A stretch of 64,000 bases of DNA from Balamuthia mandrillaris (Eukaryota > Discosea > Longamoebia > Balamuthiidae), in contig JAVKOQ010000057.1 of NCBI GenBank assembly GCA_031835245.1, positions 62,001-126,000 on the forward strand. The letters are read 5' to 3'. Positions 21,208-32,785 of this stretch are shown in pieces. Made by a program: the position numbers and the translations under genes. The notes beneath the pieces are model-generated. The model ran no database searches. It saw only the letters and a program-made list of their open reading frames with translations, and was not told where the DNA came from. Position 1 is the stretch's first letter, and each line of letters starts with the position of its first letter.

Positions 21208-22761
21208 ATGAACGTTGCCGACAAAACCGCGTTTCATCGTTACTCCACTCAGTATTTGGCCGCGCAAAGGCACGAGAATGAAGGCCGCTTCAAGGAGGCG
21301 CTCTTGTGTCACGTCCGCCTCTTGGACTTTCTTCAAGGCCGCGTCCTCGCCCTCCGATCCGCCTCAGCGCAGAGCAACAGCGTGGCCGGCCTGGAGGAGC
21401 AGCAACAGCAGCTCAAAGAACTGAAACGACGCTCTCATGAGAGGATGGTGCAGCTGCTGCGTCGCGTCAGCGACTCCTCCGCCCTCTTCCGAAGGGAGCT
21501 CATCCAGACCAAGAGCTTTGCCAAGGAGGTGGAGCGAGCGGGGGGCGACCCCAACGCGGTACTCCCTGTGGACCAGACCAACTCCCCGCTCTTTACCTGT
21601 CCGGCCGCTCCGCTTTCTTTCTCTTCTCTTCGGTGGCGGCGTTCTTGTTCTTCTTCTTCTTCTTCTTCTTCTTCTTCTTCTTCTTCTTGTTCTTCTTCTT
21701 CTTCTTCTTCTTCTTCTTCTTCTTCCACGGCGTTGGATGGAGGAGGTAAGATGGAAGCATCGTGGCTTTGGCCGATCTTACCAACACCTTTCTCTCTTTC
21801 CTCTTCTTCTTTGACCGAGCAACCTCTACAAAACGGAGTTGGCGCAACACCAATCAACAGCGGTGTTGCTGTTACGCCGTTAACTACCTCTTCGGCTTCT
21901 TCCTCTTCTTCAGCTTCCTCTTCTGTAGATTCAACAAACACAACCGCACAACAACACTCTCGAAATGGTGCCAACAATCCCTCTCGGCGGATCTTTTACG
22001 GTCGGAATCGCTATAACGCTCCTTCCTCATCTTCTTCTGAGTCTTCTACATCTACCTCTAGTCTGTCATCCTCTGCATCTTCTTCTATAGCACCGCTAAC
22101 GACAAAAAGGAGAGGAGCGGAGAATGATGCTACGTTACTGAATTTGGCTTCTTCCTCTGAAGATGAGTCCGATGGCGATCAAGGCAACGACGATGGAGAT
22201 ACGGCGAAGTCTACCTTCGTGACAGCTAAAGACAAAATGGTTCGTTTTTGCTATATTTTCTGTGCGTTTTCTTTCTTCACTGACAAATGAATAAAAATCA
22301 GATACAAGACGAAAAGTTAACAGGGCCTGTACGCAAGAATACACGGTCAAGCGTAAGCATGCAACGCGGCAAACGAAAGTTTGTGCCTCCAATAAAACAA
22401 CCGGAAGAACCAGAATATAAGTCCTCCTCTTCTTCTTCTTCTTCTTCTTCTTCATCTTTATCCCACAAAAAGAAAAAGACAACGAGTGGAGGAGACAACA
22501 AAGAAAAGAAGCAACAACAAAAAGGCATGTACAGCAGAACAACGGACGATGGACAAGAAATAACGAGCGATAATCCATTGTTGGAGGATGAACGGCTGAA
22601 ACACTTGGACCCGCTCATGATTGAACGGATCAGCAGCGAAGTGTTGGATAACAGCCCTTGCGTTCATTGGGATGATATTGGTTAGTTCTCACCCTTTCAT
22701 GCTGTCGCTAAAATCTCCTCTCTATCATCTGTCCTATTATATCAGTTCTCTGTTTCTGTTT

Positions 22762-22799
<38 letters not shown>

Positions 22800-23940
22800 T
22801 TCTCTCTCTCTCTCCCACATGCCTTTCTGACAAGTAACTATCTAATACTTCTTATTTTGTTGTTCTCTTTCTTTTGTAATGTCGAAAAAACACAGCTGGT
22901 TTACACTTTGCAAAGAAATGTGTGAAGGAAGCAGTCATACTGCCATTGCTCCGGCCTGATCTATTTACCGGCATTCGTACCCCTCCCAAAGGCATCCTGT
23001 TATTTGGCCCTCCTGTGCGCATTTCCTTTTCTTATTCCTCTTTTCTTTTTTTCTCTTCATTTTCTTCATTTTTAACGTTTCAAAAAAACAGGGAACAGGC
23101 AAAACAATGATCGGCAAGGCGATAGCCAGCCAATCCGGCGCCAAGTTCTTCAACATCTCGGCCAGCTCCCTCACCAGCAAGTGGATCGGCGAGGGGGAGA
23201 AGACCGTCCGCGCCCTCTTCGCCGTGGCCCGCTGCCTCCTCCCAGCCGTCATCTTCATCGACGAGATCGACTCCATCCTCACCCAACGAAGCGAAGGGGA
23301 CCAGGAGGCCACGCGCCGCCTCAAGACCGAGTTTCTCGTTCAGCTGGATGGCGCCGGGACCGGCGCCAACGACCCCGACGAGCGCCTGTTGGTAGTCGGC
23401 GCCACCAACCGCCCGCAGGAAATCGACGAGGCGGCGCGTCGCCGTTTGGCCAAACGCCTCTACATCCCATTGCCTGACGCCGAGGCGAGGAGGAGCCTGA
23501 TCACGCGGCTGTTGAGCAAGACCTGCCATCAGCTCAGCGCGGAGGAGCTGCAGGAGGTGGTGCGGCGGACAAAAGGCTATTCCGGGGCGGACCTGCAGAG
23601 CCTGTGCCGGGAGGCGGCCATGGGTCCCGTCCGCGCGATAGACGCCGATGCCCTGCTTTCCTGCTCCTTGAGCACGGTGCGGCCGGTCGCCATGCAGGAC
23701 TTTGCGGAGGCGCTGCGGCACGTCAAGCCGAGCGTCTCGGAGAAGGACCTGACGTCGTTGAAGGAGTGGAACGAGCTCTTTGGAAGCTACCCTTTGAAGG
23801 AAGAAGATGAAGGAGAGGGAAACGATGATGGTCGTGCGGACGTTGGTGGTGGTGGTGGTGGTGGTGAGGGCGAACGGGAAGCTTCGTTATCGAACGCACA
23901 ACAAGAAGGTGGAGAAAGCGAGAGATGGAATCTTCGATGA
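21208..23940 (+). CDS. FIGNL1: Fidgetin-like AAA ATPase
   Basis: Exons 21208..22239, 22302..22680, 22896..23014 and 23092..23940 join in phase for about 792 residues. The N-terminal 110 residues form Arg/Leu/Glu-rich helices ([18 protein letters not shown]) like an MIT-type bundle, followed by Ser-rich linkers. The AAA part is typical FIGNL1: [26 protein letters not shown], Walker A GPPGTGKT (split by an intron between PP and GTGKT), [14 protein letters not shown], Walker [10 protein letters not shown], sensor 1 [10 protein letters not shown], Arg-finger region [10 protein letters not shown], and a C-terminal Vps4-like helix ([20 protein letters not shown]). Known role: unloading RAD51 from DNA in recombination; relatives sever microtubules. 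An unusual Gly-rich acidic tail follows. A poly-Ser run (21641-21725) stems from a TCT microsatellite inside the coding sequence. Confidence 0.93.
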
Positions 23941-23997
23941 TTTTCTCTCTTTTTTTAATTTGTCTACATTAAATAAAATATTAGCAATTATCAATAT

Positions 23998-24114
23998 TGT
24001 CGACAAATATTTGTCGACAGAATTGTCCGCAAAAAAGAAAGTTCCGCACAAATTCATCAAGTCGACATTAATATTTTTGTTTTTCTGTTGGTCGGAAGTT
24101 TGATTCTGTCGACA
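23998..24114. promoter_or_regulatory. Cluster of four GTCGACA palindromes upstream of the PARG-like gene
   Basis: TGTCGACA at 23998, 24012 and 24107 and AGTCGACA at 24060, lying 58-174 bases before the ATG at 24172. The gap between the genes is only 231 bases, so this is very likely promoter DNA. Confidence 0.5.
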
Positions 24115-24171
24115 TCAGCGAAGGGACAACTGTAACGCAAGAAGAAGAAAACCACAACCAGAGCAACAACA

Positions 24172-25554
24172 ATGCTGTACGAAGACATCGCGGAGGAGGA
24201 CCATCCCAACGTGCTCGCGCGAGAAAGCTTTGACACCCACAAACTGGTGCGTCGCTATCCTCCACAATGGCAGCACCCCAACAAACAGGTGGTCTATGCG
24301 ATGGCTGCTCCGGATGGCGGCGCCTCTCATTCTGGCACTCTGCATTACTCTCGCTGGGCAGAGTTTGAGCTTCCTGCTTCCCTTTCGCTTCATGACAGCA
24401 ACAATGTTATCTTTGAAATGAGAGAAGATGCGTTTACTTACGAAGACGACGAACAAGACACTTGTTCTTCTTGTTCTTCTTGTTCTTCTTGTTCTTCTTC
24501 TTCTTCTTCTTCTTCTTCTTCTTCTTCTTCTTCTTCTTCTTCTGCATCAAAGAAGATATGGAGATGGCACCTAAACTTTGCTCACTCGCATCTCTTCATC
24601 GCATACGCCGGCCCTCTTCTCGCGCAAGACGAGCTTCAAGTCTGCGAACACCCTTCCTTGGCCTCCCTTCGTCTGGCTCTTCTCCGCTCACGCTCCTCGT
24701 TGCTCACCAAAGACCCCTCTCGTATCGACTCCGCCGAAACGGTTCGTCGCTTGGGTTTAGGGTTTCGTAAGGCTCGTTGTGGGGCAACTCCCATTTTGAT
24801 CCGTGGAGCGCAGAGAAGGGTGTGGATAAGGACAGAAGCCAACGTCAAGGAAGGCAGGCCCATGGGATTGTATGGCAACGCCTTTGCGGCAGCTTCGGAG
24901 CAAGCCGTGAGGCGGGCGGTGCGAGTATTGCGGAGACCCACTGTGACCAACTTGATTGCTATGGAAGCTCCTACTGGTTAGATTGCTAAAGCTTGCTCTT
25001 TGCTTTGACTTTCGTTACACGTGTTGACCTTCCCTCGTCTGCTTTTGAAAACAAAACAGGAGGGTATGGGGTCTACACACCAGAAACCATTGTCTACATT
25101 CTCAAAACTGCATACAGCGGATTCGTGGCTGCCAGGTTGGAGTCATCGATGGCCACCGATAACTCACAGGATCCCTTTGTTGAGGTACCGCTTGCACGCT
25201 CTTCTTCACTTTCTTCCTTTTCTGCTCTTCCTCCTGCCTTATCTTCCCTTTGCGTTTTTCAATTAACAACAGATACACACCGGAAATTGGGGAACAGGAG
25301 CATATGGAGGCAACAAAGTGCTGATGGCTCTACTGCAGCTCATCGCTGCTCGTCTGGCCAAGATCGACAAGCTTGTCTACCACACCTTTGAGAGGCGATT
25401 CTCTGAAGGTTATCGCAAAGCGATGCACCTGTTGGACAAAGAGTTGTTGGCAATGAGGGAGGAAGAAAAGGATAAAGACGAGATTCCCATGGAGACGTTG
25501 ATAGAGAGAATTGCAGCCTATCGTTTTGAATGGGGCGTTTCGGATGGAAACTGA
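24172..25554 (+). CDS. Poly(ADP-ribose) glycohydrolase-like protein
   Basis: Exons 24172..24976, 25060..25184 and 25273..25554, in phase, about 403 residues. The C-terminal half follows the PARG catalytic domain: YTPETIVYILKTAYSGF (compare YSPEKIVREINKAYCGF) and HTGNWGTGAYGGNK followed by LMALLQLIAARLAKIDKLVYHTF (compare TGNWGCG.FGGD..LK..IQ.LAA). The N-terminal half has LNFAHSHLFIAYAGPLLAQDE followed by LQVCEHPSLASLR, at the place where PARGs carry the GGG and QEE catalytic loop. Here the Gly triplet is absent and QEE reads QDE. It may remove ADP-ribose by a variant active site or only bind it. A TTC-microsatellite-encoded poly-Ser/Cys run (24460-24545) sits in the first exon. Convergent with the SH2 gene 139 bases away. 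Confidence 0.7.
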
Positions 25555-25692
25555 AAAAAAAGAACCTACATTGGAGTCCATTATGTTCTCCTTTCGTTCT
25601 CTTCGTCCTCCTCCAACAAGAAAAACAAAGAGCCTCTTGAAAGACACACCATTCTTTGTTCATTAACAAAAGAATGACAGAGAGCGAATAAC

Positions 25693-26964
25693 TCAATAAA
25701 ACAAGTTCCCCATTGTAACAAACTGTGGCACCTGTTGACCTTCTTCCATGCCTCCCAGTTGATGTCCCTGAGAAGCCAAAACATTCGGTATCTGAGCGTA
25801 CTGTCTTTCCAAATGGCTTCTGCCCAACTCGAGAGAGTCCAAGGTCTCAGCAGCATCTCCTCCAATGGAAGTCTCCAAGATGGAATACCTGAATAACAAG
25901 AGAGAGATGTGTTAGCAAGAAAGATGAGAAACTAACAGCCAGAGCATAGAACGCCACTGAAGAGAGAGTTGAAAGTTAGTACCAATCGTCTTCCATGCGA
26001 TAGTCGCTGTTGGGAATGCCCTCTTTCTCTCGTTCTGCTCGCATCTGCATGAACAACTTTTTCCGTTCTTTGATCTTTTCTTTGTCTTCATAAATATTGT
26101 TGCTATTGCTGTTCTCGTGTTGTTGTTGCTGCAGTTGCTGTTGTTGAAGCTGCTTTTGTTTTTTCTCTTGTTCTCGCAATTTAATGAGAACGTTGATAGC
26201 GCTAAGACTGATATAGTGAGAAGCTGATGTGGCAGCGGTTGGATCGGTTGTGATGAGAACGGGAGCCGACTCTTTCTTGTCATCATCGCTCTGGTAGTCC
26301 TCGTCCGTTGGGGCTGTCGTCGTCTTGCCGTTGAACCTAAAAGTTAAAAAACAAGTGAACATTCTGTTAAACCATGCGGCGAGAATAAATGAAACAAAGA
26401 GAACGTACTTGAGATATTCCTCACGAACAGCATCGGCAATAGGATACAAGTCCGCTCTGTTGCAATGCTTGAACGGATACTTCATCACGTCCCCAAAGCA
26501 CTGCACCGCCTGGGCAAGACTAACGCCAGGTTTCCCTCCAACGTCGGTATAACTGCCATCAGCTCCTCTCTCGATCCTGCCGTGAGAGATGCCGCCGTCC
26601 TCGGTAACGTAAGTGGAGGCAAAATGGGGCTTGACGCTGCTGTAACGGATGAGGAAGGTGCCTGCCGGTTGGCCTGCTAACAGTTTCTTCGACTCGGAGG
26701 AAGTGAGGAAGCCAAAGAAGAAGCTGTTGTTTTTTTGAATAACCAACATGAGAAATAGAAATAGAAAGGAGAATACGGAAAGAAGAACGAGAGAGAGAGA
26801 AGCAAAGAAAGAGTTACAGAGAGCGGAGAAGGGAGAAGCGTAAAAACGTACTGTTCTCTGACAAAGTCGGACAAGTAAGGAACGCGCAGAATGTTGGAAA
26901 ACTCAACAGACCTTACCAGTTGCACCACACTACAAAATAATAAGACTGCAATCAGAAGAAAGCA

Positions 26965-27005
<41 letters not shown>

Positions 27006-27632
27006 AGAAATAGCTTACCTAGTATACACTTTTGACTGACCAGAGGAGATAGGGACCATATATCCATTTGACACGCTCTTAATGAGCACGTGCTTCACCT
27101 CTCTGGCGTTGTTCACCACACTAATGGCAAAAGAATCCGGATTGGAGCCACTCATACGAACCAGGAAAGTCCCTGGCTGTCTCTCGCTCAGGAGACAATC
27201 CGTGGTTTGAGTATCCAGGAAACCGTGGAACCATTTTTGACGAAACAGTCGTTTGGCGTTCCAGAGACACTTTTCGAGAGGGCCGAATGCTTTGACAAAC
27301 TCTTCAAACTTGGGATAGGTGACTTGTCCAGTCCCAGAAGAATCTGTTTATGTATTGTGTTACCGAAACGAGAAGCGGAAAGCGAGAAGAGAAAGCTAAG
27401 GAGAAAGAAACCTAAAATATGTTGCAACAACTTGCAGTCGTTTGGCTGCAAGGTTCCAGCAGCACCAAACAACAGATTCGACATTTGTTTCTCAAAAAGA
27501 CTCCAATCCACCGAAAACGCGCCCTATTTGTTTTACTCGTTGTTAAGCCACCTTTGCAAACAAGATGAAGAAGAAGAAGACGAACAAGAACAAGAAGAAG
27601 AAGAAAAACAACATAAGATGACGACGACGACG

Positions 27633-27710
<78 letters not shown>

Positions 27711-27714
27711 TAAG

Positions 27715-27751
<37 letters not shown>

Positions 27752-27784
27752 AGACAACAACAACAACAACAACAACAACATAAG

Positions 27785-27830
<46 letters not shown>

Positions 27831-27885
27831 AGACAACAACAACAACATAAGACAACAACAACAACAACAACATAAGACAACAAAG

Positions 27886-27936
<51 letters not shown>

Positions 27937-28008
27937 TAAGACAACAACAACAACATAAGACAACAACAACAACAACAACATAAGACAACATAAGACAACA
28001 ACAACAAC

Positions 28009-28049
<41 letters not shown>

Positions 28050-28128
28050 TAAACAACAACAACAAAGACAACAACAACAACAAAACAACAACAACAACAA
28101 CAACAAGACAACAAAGACAACAACAAAC

Positions 28129-28171
<43 letters not shown>

Positions 28172-30086
28172 ACAAAACAACAACAACAACATAAGACAAC
28201 AACAACAACAACAACATAAGACAACAAAACAACAACAACAACAACAAAGACAACAACAACAACAACATAAGACAACAACAACAACAACATAAGACAACAA
28301 CATAAGACAACAACAACAACAAAACAACAACAACAACATAAGACAACAACAACAACATAAGACAACAACATAAGACAACATAAGACAACAACATAAGAAA
28401 ATAACTACGTACACGCTTAGCCGGTATAAGAGCCTTCCAAAACTGAGAAGGAGTAGGATTTACCGGCAATGCATTCAACTGCTTCGCTGCATGACGCGTT
28501 CTTAACGTCGAAGAAGACGAAGAAGGGCTCGTTGCTGTTTCTGGACGATGCTGATGTTGTTGCTGAAGGTGTTGTTGAACACGAGCGGCAATCTCTTCCC
28601 CTTCTTTCGGTCTTCCCAAGCTTCTTCTCAATCCAATTGTAGAGCCCAGCTTTGGCCTTGCAGGCACAGCAGCTTTTGTTGGCGTTCGTGAAGAATTGCT
28701 TAGCTTCTCATGTTGTTCCTCTTTGGGAGCAACGGAGGAGGCAGAAGAGTCACGGTGAGATGAGCTTTTCTTTCTTTGGTCGAGGCGAGAGCGACGATTT
28801 CCTTTCCTCATGGAGGGGTCCGCCTCCCATATCCGTCGTACCTCCTCTTTGCCGTCTGCTCCTTCCGTCAATTCATCCGTGTCTTCATCCGTCTCTCTTC
28901 CTTCATCGACCGTTTGTTCTTCTTGTTCTTGTATTTGTTGCTGACGTTGTTGATGTATCAATAGAGAAGGAGAAGAGGCAAAAGTTGACATTCCTGAGAA
29001 AGAGGTCGCAGGGGTGCTGCGAACGTTCTCTCTTGGAGTTGAGGAAGGAGATGGACGACTTTCGTATCGTTCCATAAGTTTCTTTATGTTGCTACCTCTT
29101 GGAGTTGAGGTTGTTGCGTTACTGTTATTCTTGTTGCTGGTGAAAGCATTGTGCGGTGCCAGGAGCTCAACGTCCGTTTCGGCTTCCGTTTCTGTTTCGA
29201 GCTCCGTTTCGGTTTCCGTCTCTGTTTCGGTCTCTGTCTCTGACTCCTCTTTTCCACTCTCGTTGTTCTCATCTCTCTTCTTTCTGCCTTTTAGCGGCCG
29301 CAGAGAGTTAGCGAAACCCGTTCTCACCTTTCTTGAAATGGAGGTTGGTCTTTCTTTTGGGTCTTTGGTATTTGCTGGCGGAGAGTTTGGAGAGGAAGGA
29401 GAAGAAGCGGAAAGTTGGCGTTTGTTGTTGTCAGAGCAATCGGATTCATACTCGGACTCGCTGTCGACGGTGAGGTTCGTCTCTTCGGTGAGCATTGTCA
29501 GAAAGAGAGTTACGGATTGGTGCAGCTTGGCGTGATGTATGTCCAACTTCCGACGTAACAAAATGCTGAACAGGTATTTTTAAAATGAACAATATGATCA
29601 GAGGAGGAGAGAAAGGAAAAAGAGATGAGCAGAATAGAACTGCTGAGGAGAAACAAGAAGAAGAGAGAAAGAAAGAGGGAAAAAAATACGAGCGATTCAG
29701 AAAGGGCAAGGAGGAGGGCAGAAACAAGAGAAGAGGGGAAAAGAGAAGAGAGCGCAGATAATAAACCTTCCAAGAACACGGAACAGGTTGTTCTTCTTCT
29801 TGAGGTTGGCAACACGGGCGTACAATTCCTTCAAGCCTTCCGTAATGACGGTGATGCCTCTGGAGAAGCGACCGAACGAGGGCAAGAAGTCGTTGAACCG
29901 TACGAGCAGCTTTTTGGCATGGTCGAGAGAGGCGAAAACGGAGGTCAGACCGACGAGCAGCTCCTTCACGTCGTTTTGTCCCGGATAAACTTTGAGCTTT
30001 TCGATCAATTGTCGCGTGATGCGCAACGCCTCGGTGACCTTATCGATCAGAACGTGGTTCGGATTCGAGACCAGAGCTCGCTCCAT
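25693..30086 (-). CDS. Tandem SH2 protein with Cbl-like N-terminal four-helix/EF module
   Basis: Eight minus-strand exons (29767..30086, 28413..29565, 27412..27523, 27019..27343, 26852..26929, 26409..26723, 25983..26336, 25693..25888) splice in phase to about 885 residues. The N-terminal 145 residues form a helical bundle (LIDKVTEALRITRQLIEKLK to LHQSVTLFLTMLTEE). A long Glu/Thr/Ser-rich linker follows. Then comes an EF-hand-like segment (SQFWKALIPAKR to DSSGTGQVTYPKFEEFVKAF) leading into SH2-1 (WFHGFLD, PGTFLVRMS with the phosphotyrosine-binding Arg, and FAISVVNN). SH2-2 follows (FFFGFLTSSESKKLL and AGTFLIRYS), then a Gln-rich coiled coil. Helices-EF-SH2 in that order recalls the Cbl tyrosine-kinase-binding head, but no RING finger follows. 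Expected role: phosphotyrosine adaptor. Intron 2 is an 889-base GTT repeat. Confidence 0.82.
27620..28400 (-). repeat. Long (GTT)n intronic microsatellite
   Basis: About 780 bases of CAA repeat on the plus strand (GTT/TTG on the coding strand), broken by regular ATAAGAC units. It fills intron 2 of the SH2 gene, between EF-hand exons. The poly-Leu/Val/Cys open frames seen here are translations of the repeat and not genes. Confidence 0.95.
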
Positions 30087-30820
30087 CTCTCTCTCTTTTG
30101 CTCGCCTCTAGAGTTGGGGTGACCTGACCTCGTCCTTTAAACAAAAAAAAAGGTCTTCCTTGCTCCAACTTCTGAAAAAAAAATTGCGACAACCAGCATG
30201 CAAAAAAAAGAATAACAGAACATAACAATAAACAAAAATTCCGGTAATTAATTGATTCGTTGAATCATCATTACCATAGACATGAGAGTGCATACTATAG
30301 CGGGGGTGGCTACGAGAGAGGACATGATACAGGATACGAGCAAGGAAAGGAGAAAAAGCATGAGACAAGCGGAGAAGATAGGAGATAGGATATAGGATAG
30401 GAGATATTTTTGCGGCTTGTCTCCCCTCGGAAAGGAAAGCAGGACACGAGACAAGCCGGCAAAGGACATGAGCGAGGACATGAGATCCGCGTGGACAGAA
30501 GAGAGAGGAGAAAGGAGAGAAGAGAGGAGAGAAGAGAAGAGCGAGGGGAGAAGAGAGGAGAGAAGAGGGAAGAAGAGAGAAGAGAGAAGAGAGAAGAGAG
30601 AAGAGAGAAGAAAGGAGAGAGAAGAAAGGAGAGAGCGGAGAGCAGAGAGAAGGAGAAGAGAGAAGAGAGAAGAGAGAAGAGAAGAAAGGAGAAGAGAGAA
30701 GAGAGAAGAGAGAAGAGAGAAGAGAGAAGGGAGGAGAGAGAGAAGAGAAGAGAGGCAATATGTTACAAAGGAGACAGTCAAGCATCGAAAGAAACAACAA
30801 AAGAAGAACCTTTGGCAGAT
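30087..30820. other. Promoter gap with GAGAGAA repeats
   Basis: Gap upstream of the SH2 gene and downstream of the augmin gene, both on the minus strand. From about 30490 to 30765 it is a purine (GAGAA/GAGAGAA)n tract. Short open frames here are repeat artefacts. Confidence 0.7.
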
Positions 30821-31959
30821 TCAACCAGAATGGCTGTTGGTGTGTTGAAGCTGTTGCCACCGCAGCAGCGTGGCTTCCAAAACAGCAACCTCCTCCTGCA
30901 CCCGCATCACCGCTTCCTCCCCAAAGAGCTCCGCACGGCCATCCACATTCTCGTTCTCTCTTTCTTTTCTCCTCTTTTCTTCCATTCCTTCCTTTTGTTG
31001 TTGTAGCCGGTGATGAGAATGACAAAGACTCTTCAATGCTCTCCATTGTTGTCCGAATTGAGCAAATGCTTCGCTCACTTGAACTACCGTCTCTCCCAAC
31101 AGCATATTCTTCCTTCTTCCTTCTTCCTCTGCTTCTTGTTGTTGCGGCGAAGGAGTCAACCAAGAAGCAATTTGGAGGTCGTAGGTGCGATCAAAGTCTT
31201 GACATATGCGTTGAAAAGAAAGAAGCTTCTGAGAGAGAGAAGCAAAGTCCAAATCCGACGGACGAAGAAGCAATGCCTCTCGTTCTTTTTCTCCTTCTTC
31301 TTTCTCCGTTATGGTGTTTTCATCTTGTTGCAGTTGTCTTGTCTTGTTTGTTGCAGTCATCAGTCGAAGGTCTTGTTGAAGTTGTTCCAGCTCTGCCGTC
31401 ATTTGTTGCTGCCACTCTTTCAGCCTCTCCAGCTCCGCACTCCGTCTCTTGCTTTCACTCTTTGTCTCTTTCTTTGTTTTGTTGCTGCTGCTTCCTTTTG
31501 TTCGTTTTGTCGAAGTAGAAGCAGAAGCAGAAGCAGAAGAAAAAGTAAAGGAGGAAGAGGAGAACAAGGCTATACGTTGATGAGCCACGTAGTTGGCCAG
31601 GGTGCAGTCCTTGTGGAACTGCTCATCAAGTTGGATCTCGTCCTCCATGCCTGCCGCCAAAGTGACGAGGTCCACGAACGTCCCCAAGAAACGGAGCTGT
31701 CGTTCTTTGTCGCCACTAACTTGACTTCCCTTTTAATTTTTTTTTGTTAGAAAAGAACAGAAGATGAGAAGAGAGGAAGAGAGGAAGAGAGGAGAGAAGA
31801 GAGAAGAGAGATCTGTTTTACTTGAATGATTTGCATGTCATTCGCAGCACAAAGACCAAGAAGAGTTGCCGCGTTGCTCATTTCTGTTTCGCTCGGTTAC
31901 CAAAAGAAAGGAAGGAAGGAAGGAAGAATGAAAGAAAGAAAGAAACGACAAGAAACGAC

Positions 31960-31995
<36 letters not shown>

Positions 31996-32420
31996 AACGA
32001 CAAGAAAGAAACGACAAGAAAGAAAGAAACGACAAGAAAGAAAGAAAGAAACGACAAGAAAGAAAGAAAGAAACGACAAGAAAGAAAGAAAGAAAAACCC
32101 AGCTTGCGGTACGTACTCAAGAGGGTGGTCGCTTCGCTATTAAAAGTAGGGTTGAGCCCATCCAAGCTCGTTCTTTTCAAAAGTTCGGGGTCATACCTAT
32201 TATGTTTTCAATGATGATCAGCTGATTATTTCAACCACCACAAGGAAGAAAGAAAACCACGACGGCGGTACCGATGAAACAACCACTCCAACAAACGGAG
32301 CCGCAAAGAACCAGGAACCAACACGTTGTCCAACGAGGGAATCTCTTGCAGCATAGGACACCCCAGACGTGCCAGCCCCTCCACCACCTTCCTCTCTTCC
32401 GGCGCCAGAAGAGGTTGCAT
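30821..32420 (-). CDS. HAUS7: Augmin complex subunit 7
   Basis: Four exons (32272..32420, 32117..32196, 31822..31883, 30821..31729) join in phase to about 399 residues. The match is to plant AUG7/animal HAUS7: LARLGCPMLQEIP and LRLRLLEWLFHRYDPELL near the N-terminus, ATLLGLCAANDMQIIQGS, then LRFLGTFVDLVTLA, a DEQFHKDCTLANYV segment (family: DEQ..KD..LI), and a long coiled-coil C-terminal half with FDRTYDLQIASWL and FGQQWRALKSL. Augmin recruits gamma-tubulin to existing microtubules to branch the spindle; subunit 7 sits in the microtubule-binding tetramer. I start at the ATG at 32420, just before LLAPEERKVVEGLARL. The intron before exon 3 is a (GAAA)n repeat. A four-copy TGTCGACA array lies upstream. 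Confidence 0.85.
31905..32094 (-). repeat. Complex (TTTC)n repeat with TTGTCGTTTC units, intronic
   Basis: Plus strand GAAA tract interrupted by GAAACGACAA units, inside an intron of the augmin gene. The same compound unit recurs in introns at 39.4-39.6 kb and 59.7-59.85 kb. Confidence 0.9.
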
Positions 32421-32585
32421 CTTCCCCGCCCTCGTTGTTTGCCTGCTTGCGAAGTGATGCTGTTTGGTGCAGGTCAATTTTTGGCGGGAAAATGTCGACA
32501 TATATAATCTTGTCGACATGAATCTGCTTGTCGACAAATTGGTCTGCGTCGACATGAAAGAGTCGTATCTGCTTCTCTTTTTGTT

Positions 32586-32639
<54 letters not shown>

Positions 32640-32785
32640 GTTCTGCTTCTCTTTTCATTCTTGCTTCCTATTTTAGCTTTGCACCTGGACAGGATCCTTT
32701 TAAGAAACTCTATATTCTTCAATGTAGGGGTAACGTACAAAGAATAAAAAAAAGGTTTGCAATAGATAAAGTTTATGTTTTGTTG
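32421..32785. other. Intergenic gap upstream of the augmin gene
   Basis: Contains the GTCGACA array at 32493-32554, a (CT)n tract at about 32588-32637 and short AT-rich sequence. The stop of the peroxiredoxin gene is at 32786. Confidence 0.7.
32493..32554. promoter_or_regulatory. Four-copy GTCGACA array
   Basis: TGTCGACA at 32493, 32511 and 32529 and CGTCGACA at 32547, spaced 18, 18 and 18 bases, 73-134 bases upstream of the augmin start. Even spacing of palindromes suggests a cooperative binding platform; no factor can be named. Confidence 0.55.

Noticed and set aside
27412-28414. Long open frames encoding poly-Leu, poly-Val and poly-Cys
   Set aside because: They are the three frames of the intronic (GTT)n repeat.
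30108-31163. Minus-strand open frame of about 350 codons
   Set aside because: Mostly Ser/Leu from the GAGAGAA tract and antisense or offset to the augmin gene; no protein-like sequence.
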